Positions 56,212 through 64,000 of a stretch of DNA of 64,000 bases are shown piece by piece. Location of the stretch: assembly GCA_026400105.1 (NCBI GenBank), contig JAPLPQ010000082.1, positions 1 to 64,000 of the forward strand, in the 5' to 3' direction. Position 1 is the stretch's first letter, and every line of letters starts with the position of its first letter. The notes under the pieces were generated by a model. That model saw only the letters and a program-made list of their open reading frames with translations. It was not told the origin of the DNA and ran no database searches. Position numbers and translations under genes: made by a program. This DNA comes from Burkholderiales bacterium (lineage in GTDB: Bacteria > Pseudomonadota > Gammaproteobacteria > Burkholderiales > Burkholderiaceae_C).

Positions 56212-57186
56212 ATGAAATCCATTCTGAAATTTTCTCTGATTGCACTGGCCGCAGCCACAGTCTCGGTGGTGCACGCACAGGCATTCCCGAGCAAACCGGT
56301 GACGATCGTCGTGCCTTACGCTGCCGGCGGCCCGGTCGACAACCTGGCCCGCGCCCTGGGCAACCGCCTGAACAAGGTCTGGGGCCAGCCGGTGCTCATC
56401 GTCAACAAGACGGGGGCCAACGAGATCATTGGTGCCGAGTTCGTCGCCAAGAGCCTCGCCGATGGCTACACGCTATTCGCCGCGACCGAGGCCGCTTTGA
56501 CGATGAATCCGCACCTGTATCGGAAGCTGCCCTACGACGCGCAGAAGGACTTCACACCGATCTCCCGTCTGATCAGCGTGCCAATGGTTTTCTTCGTTCC
56601 GCAGAACTCCAAGGCAAACACTCTCAAAGAGTTCATCCAACTCGCGCGCGCCAGCAAGGACAAACCGATGACATACGGATCTTCGGGTGCGGGCGGCATC
56701 GTTCACCTACCGCTGGCGATGTTCGCGAAACAGGAAGGGCTCGAGATGGTGCATGTGCCCTACAAGGGCGCCGCACCGCTGATTCCAGATGCGATCACGG
56801 GCCAGATCGATTCGGCGGTGCTCGGCGTCTCGGTGATCGAGCAACATGTGAAAGCCGGCAAGCTCAAGGCACTGGCAATCTCGGCCGACTCGCGTAGCGT
56901 CGCATTACCCGACGTACCGACCTTCAAGGAAGCCGGCATTAAGGACATCGATGCGGTGTTCAACATCGGGCTCGTTGCACCTGCGGGAACACCCGCAACG
57001 ATCGTTGACAAGATAGCTGCTGACGTGCGGCACGAACTGCTGAGTCCCGACTTCCGCAAGTCGAATATCGATGCCTATTCCTACGTCGCAGTCGGCTCGA
57101 CGCCAGTCGAGTACCGGAATTTCCTGGCGCGGGACTACAAGGTACAGGCCGAACGCGTCAAGACCTCGGGCGCGACGCTCGACTGA
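56212..57186 (+). CDS. tripartite tricarboxylate transporter (Bug/TctC) substrate-binding protein
   Basis: Signal peptide MKSILKFSLIALAAATVSVVHAQA; FPSKPVTIVVPYAAGGPVDNLARAL. Confidence 0.93.
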   Translation: MKSILKFSLIALAAATVSVVHAQAFPSKPVTIVVPYAAGGPVDNLARALGNRLNKVWGQPVLIVNKTGANEIIGAEFVAKSLADGYTLFAATEAALTMNPHLYRKLPYDAQKDFTPISRLISVPMVFFVPQNSKANTLKEFIQLARASKDKPMTYGSSGAGGIVHLPLAMFAKQEGLEMVHVPYKGAAPLIPDAITGQIDSAVLGVSVIEQHVKAGKLKALAISADSRSVALPDVPTFKEAGIKDIDAVFNIGLVAPAGTPATIVDKIAADVRHELLSPDFRKSNIDAYSYVAVGSTPVEYRNFLARDYKVQAERVKTSGATLD

Positions 57187-57193
57187 AACCGCT

Positions 57194-58000
57194 TCAGCGC
57201 GCGCCGCTGGCGCGCAACAGCTGGGTGATGGTCTGCGCCGCCTCGCGCAGCGCCGGCAGCATCGCGCGCAGCATCTGCTCGGGATCGGTGCGGTTGGCCT
57301 GGCCCGAGATATTGAGCGCCGCGACCACCTCGCCACCCTTGCCGTAGACCGGCGCCGCCATCGAGAGCAGCCCCTCCTCGAGCTCCTGGTTCACCAGACA
57401 CCAGCCCTGCTCGCGCGCGCGCCGGATCTCGCGCATCAGCTCGTCGAGCCCGGTCAGCGTGTGGCGGGTACGGGCCTTGAGCTCGCTGGCGCGCAGCCGG
57501 GTCTCGATCTCGGCGTCGGGCAGGCCGGCCAGCAGCAGCCGCCCCATCGAGGTGCAGTAGGCCGGCAGGCGCGAGCCCACGCCCAGGTTCAGCGACAGGA
57601 TCTTGTGCGTGTGGACCCGGATCACGTAGACGATCTCCTGCGCGTCGAGCACCGCGGCCGAACAGGATTCGCCGGTGCGGGTCGCCAGGGCCTCCATGAC
57701 CGGCTCGGCCAGGTTCCAGATCGGCATCGACGACAGGTAGGCAAAGCCCAGGTCCAGGATGCGCGGCGTGAGCCGGAACAGCTTGCCGTCGCTCTGCACA
57801 TAGCCCAGGGTCTGCAGCGTCAGCAGGATGCGGCGCGCACCGGCGCGGGTCAGTCCGCTGCGCGCGGCGACCTCGCTGAGCGTCTGCTCGGGCGCCGCCG
57901 CGCTGAAGGAGCGGATCACCTCCAGCCCGCGGGCAAAGGACTGGACATAGCTGTCGCCCGGCTGCGGGGCCGCGTCAGATCTTGTTGCGGTATTTGCCAT
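57194..58000 (-). CDS. IclR family regulator (PcaR/PobR-like)
   Basis: SFARGLEVIRSFSAAAPEQTLSEVAARSGLTRAGARRILLTLQTLGYV; divergent from pcaIJF. Confidence 0.92.
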   Translation of the reverse strand: MANTATRSDAAPQPGDSYVQSFARGLEVIRSFSAAAPEQTLSEVAARSGLTRAGARRILLTLQTLGYVQSDGKLFRLTPRILDLGFAYLSSMPIWNLAEPVMEALATRTGESCSAAVLDAQEIVYVIRVHTHKILSLNLGVGSRLPAYCTSMGRLLLAGLPDAEIETRLRASELKARTRHTLTGLDELMREIRRAREQGWCLVNQELEEGLLSMAAPVYGKGGEVVAALNISGQANRTDPEQMLRAMLPALREAAQTITQLLRASGAR

Positions 58001-58037
58001 GATCAAAAAAAAGTTCTAGAATTCATTATACGAACAC

Positions 58038-58056
58038 TTGTTCTTATATAGAACAA
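58038..58056. promoter_or_regulatory. inverted repeat TTGTTCT-TATAT-AGAACAA, candidate IclR operator for pcaIJF
   Basis: Perfect 7-bp arms in an AT-rich divergent intergenic region. Confidence 0.6.
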
Positions 58057-58114
58057 ATATCAACAGCACAAGACCCGCGATAGCGGAAACAGCGGACCTA
58101 ACAGGAGCATCCCA

Positions 58115-58828
58115 GTGATCAACAAAATCTCCGCCTCGATCGCCGAGGCCATGTCGGGCATCCAGGACGGCGCCACCGTCCTGGTCGGTGGCTTCGGCAC
58201 CGCCGGCATCCCGAACGAACTGATCGACGGCCTGATCGAACAGGGCGCGCGCGACCTGACCGTGGTCAACAACAACGCCGGCAACGGCGACACCGGACTG
58301 GCCGCGCTGCTCAAGACCGGCCGCGTGCGCAAGATCATCTGCAGCTTCCCGCGCCAGGCCGACTCCTGGGTCTTCGACGAACTGTATCGCGCCGGCAAGA
58401 TCGAGCTCGAACTCGTGCCCCAGGGCAACCTGGCCGAGCGCCTGCGCGCCGCGGGTGCCGGTGTCGGCGCCTTCTTCACCCCGACCGGCTTCGGCACCGA
58501 GCTGGCCAAGCACGCCGACGGCACGCCGAAGGAAACGCGCCACATCAACGGCAAGGACTATGTGCTCGAGTACCCGATCCACGGCGATGTCGCGCTGATC
58601 AAGGCCGAGGCCGGCGACCGCTGGGGCAACCTGATCTACCGCAAGGCCGCACGCAACTTCGGGCCGGTCATGGCCACCGCCGCCAAGCGCACCATCGCGA
58701 CCGTGCACGAGATCGTCGAACTGGGCCAGATCGACCCCGAGCATGTCGTGACCCCGGGCATCTTCGTGTCCCAGATCGTCCAGATCGAGCGCGTGGCCAC
58801 CCAGGCCGGCGGTTTCAAGCAAGCCTGA
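58115..58828 (+). CDS. pcaI: 3-oxoadipate CoA-transferase subunit A
   Basis: MSGIQDGATVLVGGFGTAGIPNELIDGLIEQGARDLTVVNNNAG; GTG start. Confidence 0.94.
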   Translation: MINKISASIAEAMSGIQDGATVLVGGFGTAGIPNELIDGLIEQGARDLTVVNNNAGNGDTGLAALLKTGRVRKIICSFPRQADSWVFDELYRAGKIELELVPQGNLAERLRAAGAGVGAFFTPTGFGTELAKHADGTPKETRHINGKDYVLEYPIHGDVALIKAEAGDRWGNLIYRKAARNFGPVMATAAKRTIATVHEIVELGQIDPEHVVTPGIFVSQIVQIERVATQAGGFKQA

Positions 58829-58845
58829 ATCGAAAGACTAGAACC

Positions 58846-59490
58846 ATGAGCAACTACACCAAGCGCAGCAAGCAGGAACTGGCTCAGCGCGTCGCCCAGG
58901 ACATCTTCGATGGCGCCTATGTCAACCTCGGCATCGGCCAGCCGACCCTGGTCGCCAACTACCTGCCGGCAGGCATGGAAGTGGTGCTGCACAGCGAGAA
59001 CGGCATCCTGGGCATGGGCGCGGCCCCGGCCGCTGGCGCAGAGGACTACGACCTGATCAACGCCGGCAAGCAGCCCGTGACGCTGCTGCCGGGCGGCGCC
59101 TTCTTCCACCATGCCGACAGCTTCGCGATGATGCGCGGCGGCCACCTCGACATCAGCGTGCTGGGGGCGTTCCAGGTCTCGGCCACCGGCGACCTGGCCA
59201 ACTGGAGCACCGGCGAAGCCGGCGCGATCCCGGCCGTCGGCGGCGCGATGGATCTGGCGGTCGGCGCCAAGCAGACCTGGGTCATGATGGACCTGCTGAC
59301 CAAGAAGGGCGAAAGCAAGGTGGTCCATGCCTGCAGCTACCCGCTGACCGGCATCGGCTGCGTCAAGCGCATCTACTCCGACCTGGCCACGCTGGAATGC
59401 ACGCCCGCCGGCCTCAAGCTGATCGACAAGGTCGACGGCCTGGAGCATGCCGAGCTCGAGCGCCTGCTTGGACTGCCGGTCGCCATCTGA
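58846..59490 (+). CDS. pcaJ: 3-oxoadipate CoA-transferase subunit B
   Basis: VNLGIGQPTLVANYLP, VVLHSENGILGMG, GGHLDISVLGAFQV. Confidence 0.94.
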   Translation: MSNYTKRSKQELAQRVAQDIFDGAYVNLGIGQPTLVANYLPAGMEVVLHSENGILGMGAAPAAGAEDYDLINAGKQPVTLLPGGAFFHHADSFAMMRGGHLDISVLGAFQVSATGDLANWSTGEAGAIPAVGGAMDLAVGAKQTWVMMDLLTKKGESKVVHACSYPLTGIGCVKRIYSDLATLECTPAGLKLIDKVDGLEHAELERLLGLPVAI

Positions 59491-59518
59491 TACATTATTT
59501 TTATTTAATGGAGACAAA

Positions 59519-60721
59519 ATGAATCAAGCTTACATCTGCGACGCGATTCGCACCCCCTTCGGCCGCTACGGCGGTGCCCTGTCCGGCGTGCGCGCCGACG
59601 ACCTCGGCGCCGTGCCGATCAAGGCGCTGATCGAGCGCAACCCGCAGGTCGACTGGAGCGCCATCGACGACGTGCTCTACGGCTGCGCCAACCAGGCCGG
59701 CGAAGACAACCGCAACGTGGCACGCATGTCGGGCCTGCTGGCCGGCCTGCCGGTCGAAGTGCCCGGCGGCACCATCAACCGCCTGTGCGGTTCCGGCCTC
59801 GACGCGATCGGCTCGGCCGCGCGTGCCATCAAGTCGGGCGAAGCCCACCTGATGATCGCCGGCGGCGTCGAAAGCATGAGCCGCGCCCCGTTCGTGATGC
59901 CGAAGGCCGAATCCGCCTTCAGCCGCTCCAACGCGGTCTATGACACCACCATCGGCTGGCGCTTCGTCAACAAGCTCATGAAGGCCCAGTACGGCGTCGA
60001 CTCGATGCCCGAGACGGCCGAGAACGTCGCGGTCGATTTCAAGATCGAGCGCGAGGCGCAGGACCTGATGGCCTACAACAGCCAGCTGCGCGCCGCCGCC
60101 GCCATTCAAGCCGGCCATCTGGCGCGCGAGATCTGCCCGGTCACCATCCCGCAGAAGAAGGGCGACCCGGTCGTGGTCGACACCGACGAACACCCGCGCG
60201 CCACCACGCTCGAAGCGCTGGCCAAGCTCAAGGGCGTCGTGCGCCCTGACGGCAGCGTGACCGCCGGCAACGCCTCGGGTGTCAACGACGGCGCCTGCGC
60301 CCTGCTGCTGGCCGACGGTGAAACCGCCAAGAAATACGGCCTGACGCCCAAGGCACGCGTGGTCGGCATGGCCACGGCTGGCCTGGCACCGCGCATCATG
60401 GGCTACGGCCCGACCCCGGCGGTGCTGAAGGTGCTGGCGCAGACCGGCCTGACGCTGGAGCAGATGGACGTGATCGAGCTCAACGAAGCCTTCGCGGCCC
60501 AGGGCCTGGCCGTGCTGCGCGGCCTCGGTCTGGCCGATGACGATGCACGCGTCAACGCCTGGGGCGGCGCGATCGCCCTCGGTCACCCGCTGGGTGCCTC
60601 GGGTGCCCGCCTGGCCACCACCGCCATCAACCGCCTGCACCACGTCGGCGGCCAGTACGCGCTGTGCACCATGTGCATCGGCGTCGGTCAGGGCATCGCG
60701 CTGATCATCGAGAAGGTCTGA
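59519..60721 (+). CDS. pcaF: 3-oxoadipyl-CoA thiolase
   Basis: [85 protein letters not shown]. Confidence 0.95.
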   Translation: MNQAYICDAIRTPFGRYGGALSGVRADDLGAVPIKALIERNPQVDWSAIDDVLYGCANQAGEDNRNVARMSGLLAGLPVEVPGGTINRLCGSGLDAIGSAARAIKSGEAHLMIAGGVESMSRAPFVMPKAESAFSRSNAVYDTTIGWRFVNKLMKAQYGVDSMPETAENVAVDFKIEREAQDLMAYNSQLRAAAAIQAGHLAREICPVTIPQKKGDPVVVDTDEHPRATTLEALAKLKGVVRPDGSVTAGNASGVNDGACALLLADGETAKKYGLTPKARVVGMATAGLAPRIMGYGPTPAVLKVLAQTGLTLEQMDVIELNEAFAAQGLAVLRGLGLADDDARVNAWGGAIALGHPLGASGARLATTAINRLHHVGGQYALCTMCIGVGQGIALIIEKV

Positions 60722-60731
60722 TCCCCCACCC

Positions 60732-62549
60732 TTACCTGCCGCCGGCAGCGTAACCGCGCACCGTGCTGCGCCCGGCCACCTTGGCAGCGTACATGGCGGC
60801 GTCGGCCTGGTCGAGCAACTCGTCAATGCTGTGGTCGGTGACGCTGAACAGTCGCACGCCAATGCTGGCGCTGCAGTGGTGTGTCACGAGGGTTGCCTCG
60901 GCCTTGCTGTCGTCTTGCAGGTGATAGGGTTGGCTGAGGCTGTCCAGGATCTTTCTTGCCACGACCTGGACTTGCTGCTGGGCCGTGGCTTCATCAGAGT
61001 CAAAATCGTTGAGCAGCACGACGAATTCATCGCCCCCAAAGCGCGAAACCGTATCGCTGGCGCGCACACAGCCGCGCAGCCGCTGCGCGACTTCGAGCAG
61101 CAACAAGTCGCCCACATGGTGGCCGTGGGCATCGTTGAGTGGCTTGAACTTGTCCAGATCCATGAACAACAGCGCGCTGTGGTGGCTGCTACGCTTGTTG
61201 TGGTGCAGGGTCTGCTGTATATGTTCGCGCAGCAAGCGTCGATTGGGCAGCTGCGTCAGGCTGTCGTGAAAGGCCAACTGGCGGATCTCTTCCAGCAGTC
61301 TTTCTTGCTCCAGGCGATGGATCTGGGCTTGCTTGGCGTTTTCCTGTGCCACCACCAGATCGGTCAGGGCCTGGGCTTGACGTTGGGCCAGGCGTTGCGC
61401 CCGCACCTGCAAAAACAGCACCATGATGATGCCGGTTACCAATCCGTGAACTTGCAGCGCGTGCAGCGCCATTTCCACGCTGTGAAACACGCCCAGCAGC
61501 ATCAGCGCCGTCATCATGATCGATAGCGCGATCACGCCGTAGAACGCCACCAAGCCCCATTGCGGAATGGGCGGTGCCGGCTGTCCCGGCCGAAGCCGTG
61601 CCAGCAGCGAGATCACAAAACTCCAGCACACGATCAGCAGGGTTGCGGTCATGTTGATGCGCAAAGCGATCGAGATATGGCCGCTGAAGATCAGCGCGAT
61701 CTCCAGCGGCAACAGCGCGATCAGTGCCAGCAGCACCCGCAATGCCCAACGTGGCGGCCGGTATTCGCGAAACAGGCTGTAGTCAAAATAAGCCGAAGCT
61801 GCCGTAAACGCCACCACCATCAAGGCGACGAAGCGGGGTGCATCCTCGCCCAGCAACCAGCGCACATAGCCCAGCAGTGAAAACGACCAGAAGAGCGCCA
61901 GTGTCTGCTTGAAGGCGAAGACCCCAATCATGCGATCACGTGAACTGAGCCAATGCAACAAGGCCCAGAACAGGAACACCAGCAGCACGGCCAGATAGAT
62001 GGCGTAAACCGCCTCTTGCACGCGGTCTTGCTCCAAGGTTTCTTCCAGCGTCAGTACCTCAATCGCCTTGGTGCGCGTGCCCTGGGACTGCAGCCGCAGA
62101 TAGATGTCACGCGGAGCCTCGCCTCGGGGCAGGACAAAGTTGCGGTTGAGCGAGCGGTAACTGAACGACGGACGGGTGATCGATGGCTCGCTGGGCAGCA
62201 GCGGATCGAACAGTTGCACCTCATCCATATAGGACAAGCGCAGGCGCAGAACCAGCTGGTCCGTCAGACTGGAGGGCGGATTGGTGGCCGGGTCGATGCG
62301 CAGCCGGATCCAGATCGCCGAATTGCCATACCCCCGGCTGAGCAGGCCTTCGTAAGGCGTGAAAGGGCGCTGGCGCACCTCCTCCAGCGTCAGCGCATTG
62401 CTCGGGTCTTCCTGCCAGGCGCGCTCGGTGATGTGGTCGCGCGCGCTGGCCAGCATGGGCACCAGCAGCGCCCAGACCAGCCAGCACTGGAACAGCCGTG
62501 CCAGCCACACCCTGCAAGGACGGACAGGGTGTGACAAGGATCGGCTCAT
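60732..62549 (-). CDS. diguanylate cyclase with 7TMR-DISM-type sensor region
   Basis: RFGGDEFVVLL GGDEF motif; seven-TM central segment; extracellular N-terminal region with ALTLEEVRQRPFTPYEGLLSRGYGNSAIWIRLRID. Confidence 0.92.
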   Translation of the reverse strand: MSRSLSHPVRPCRVWLARLFQCWLVWALLVPMLASARDHITERAWQEDPSNALTLEEVRQRPFTPYEGLLSRGYGNSAIWIRLRIDPATNPPSSLTDQLVLRLRLSYMDEVQLFDPLLPSEPSITRPSFSYRSLNRNFVLPRGEAPRDIYLRLQSQGTRTKAIEVLTLEETLEQDRVQEAVYAIYLAVLLVFLFWALLHWLSSRDRMIGVFAFKQTLALFWSFSLLGYVRWLLGEDAPRFVALMVVAFTAASAYFDYSLFREYRPPRWALRVLLALIALLPLEIALIFSGHISIALRINMTATLLIVCWSFVISLLARLRPGQPAPPIPQWGLVAFYGVIALSIMMTALMLLGVFHSVEMALHALQVHGLVTGIIMVLFLQVRAQRLAQRQAQALTDLVVAQENAKQAQIHRLEQERLLEEIRQLAFHDSLTQLPNRRLLREHIQQTLHHNKRSSHHSALLFMDLDKFKPLNDAHGHHVGDLLLLEVAQRLRGCVRASDTVSRFGGDEFVVLLNDFDSDEATAQQQVQVVARKILDSLSQPYHLQDDSKAEATLVTHHCSASIGVRLFSVTDHSIDELLDQADAAMYAAKVAGRSTVRGYAAGGR

Positions 62550-62587
62550 GATTGGCGGGTGGTGTGTTGCGGTCTGGCTACGGTGCT

Positions 62588-63997
62588 TCACACCCGGCTG
62601 GCAGTGTCACGCATCAGCGCCTCGATCTCGTCGCCGTCCACCGGCACGCCGCGCGTGATCAGCTCGCAGCCGGACTCGGTCACGATGGCATCGTCCTCGA
62701 TCCGGATGCCGATGTTCCAGAACTCCTTGGGCACATCGGCCGCCGGGCTGATGTAGAGGCCGGGCTCGATCGTCAGTGCCATGCCGGGACGCAACAGGCG
62801 GCTCGGCCGGTCCTTGATCAGCTCGCCGCTGAGCGGGTCGCGCCGCTCGATGGTCTGCGTGGCGCCAGGCTCGACATAGCTGCCGACGTCATGCACGTCC
62901 AGCCCGAGCCAGTGGCCGGTGCGGTGCATGTAGTGGCGGAAATAATGGCGCTGCTCGATCACGTCGTCGAGGTGGCCGACATCATCCTTCTTCAGCAGCC
63001 CGAGGTCGAGCATGCCCTGCGCCAGCACCCGCACCGTCGCGTCATGCGGATCGACGAAGCGCATGCCGGGCCTGGTCGCGGCGATCGCGGCTTCCTGCGC
63101 CGCCAGCACCAGGTCGTAGAGCGCGCGCTGCGGCCCGGAAAACCGTCCGTCGGCCGGGAAGGTGCGCGTGATGTCCGAGGCATAGCCGTCGAGCTCGCAG
63201 CCGGCGTCGATCAGCACCAGTTCGCCAGGGCGCACCGGCGCGATGTCGGCGCGGTAATGCAGCACGCAGGCGTTGGCGCCGGCCGCGACGATGCTGCCGT
63301 AGGCCGGGTATTGCGAGCCATGCTGGCGGAACTCGTGCAGCAGCTCGGCGTCGAGGTGGTATTCGCGCACCTCCTGGCCGGCGCGGATCATGGCGGCGCT
63401 GCGCTGCATCGCGCGCACATGGGCCTGGGCGCTGATCTGCGCCGCGCGCTTCATGACATCGATCTCGTGCGCGTCCTTGAACAGACGCATCTCGTCGAGC
63501 AGCACGCAGAGGTCGCGTTGCGTGTCCGGGCAGCTGGCACCGAAACGCGCGCGCGCCCTGACCTTCTGCAACCAGCCATCGACCTGGGTCTCGAGCCCGA
63601 CATGGGTCGCGAACGGGTACCAGAGCTGCTGGCGGTTCTCGAGCAGCTTCGGGACCCGCTCACCGAGCTCGTGCACCGAGTAAGCCTCGTCGACGCCGAG
63701 CGCGGACGGCGCCGCCTGCGGCCCGAGCCGGTAGCCATCCCAGATCTCGCGTTCGAGGTCCTTGGGCTGGCAGAACAGCGTGCTGTGGCCCTCGGCCGTG
63801 ATCACCAGCCAGGCACGCGGCTCGGTGAAGCCGGTCAGGTAATAGAAATAGCTGTCGAAGCGGAACAGGTACTCGCTGTCGCGGTTGCGCTGGCGCTCGG
63901 GGGCGGTCGGGATGATCGCGATGCCGCCGGCGCCGAGCTGGGCGGCGAGGCGGGCACGGCGGTCGGCATGGATGGCCTGATGGGGAATTGCGCTCAT
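62588..63997 (-). CDS. pepP: Xaa-Pro aminopeptidase (aminopeptidase P)
   Basis: LVLIDAGCELDGYASDITRTFPADGRFS, HRTGHWLGLDVHDVGSY, ALTIEPGLYI. Confidence 0.95.
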   Translation of the reverse strand: MSAIPHQAIHADRRARLAAQLGAGGIAIIPTAPERQRNRDSEYLFRFDSYFYYLTGFTEPRAWLVITAEGHSTLFCQPKDLEREIWDGYRLGPQAAPSALGVDEAYSVHELGERVPKLLENRQQLWYPFATHVGLETQVDGWLQKVRARARFGASCPDTQRDLCVLLDEMRLFKDAHEIDVMKRAAQISAQAHVRAMQRSAAMIRAGQEVREYHLDAELLHEFRQHGSQYPAYGSIVAAGANACVLHYRADIAPVRPGELVLIDAGCELDGYASDITRTFPADGRFSGPQRALYDLVLAAQEAAIAATRPGMRFVDPHDATVRVLAQGMLDLGLLKKDDVGHLDDVIEQRHYFRHYMHRTGHWLGLDVHDVGSYVEPGATQTIERRDPLSGELIKDRPSRLLRPGMALTIEPGLYISPAADVPKEFWNIGIRIEDDAIVTESGCELITRGVPVDGDEIEALMRDTASRV

Positions 63998-64000
63998 GAT

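Noticed and set aside
1-64000. CRISPR array, prophage or IS element
   Set aside because: No regularly spaced direct repeats, transposase/integrase ORFs or terminal inverted repeats were seen by eye

Overview
This is a high-GC, gene-dense chromosomal window that looks like a betaproteobacterium of the Burkholderiales/Comamonadaceae type (inferred from gene content). Its backbone is housekeeping genes (proA, mnmA, ssb, rpe, apaG, thiL, pgpA, pncC/cinA-type, Lon-like protease, pepP). The right half holds an apparently complete benzoate -> catechol -> beta-ketoadipate pathway: benABCD, benK, catB, catC, catA, pcaD, pcaI, pcaJ, pcaF, plus LysR and IclR regulators. The left edge holds a gentisate branch (3-hydroxybenzoate 6-hydroxylase and the 5' end of gentisate dioxygenase). 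Most interesting observations: (1) a five-gene minus-strand cassette (27605-32934) made only of predicted exported proteins and lipoproteins, with FlgT/LPP20/CsgG-like features and its own AT-rich promoter; (2) an rsbQ-like alpha/beta-hydrolase carrying an in-frame amber codon (48268-48270) next to a PAS hybrid histidine kinase; (3) three exact ATAC-N7-GTAT boxes and one near match at the benA, benK/pcaD and catA control regions, with an extra 16-nt element shared by benA and catA; (4) intrinsic-terminator-like hairpins inside the benABCD operon; (5) twin perfect CTCGAG-centred palindromes 32 bp apart upstream of a hydroxypyruvate-isomerase/inositol-dehydrogenase/LacI cluster; (6) an MCP with an apparent C-terminal Cache-like domain. 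No CRISPR array, rRNA, tRNA or clear transposon was found by eye.
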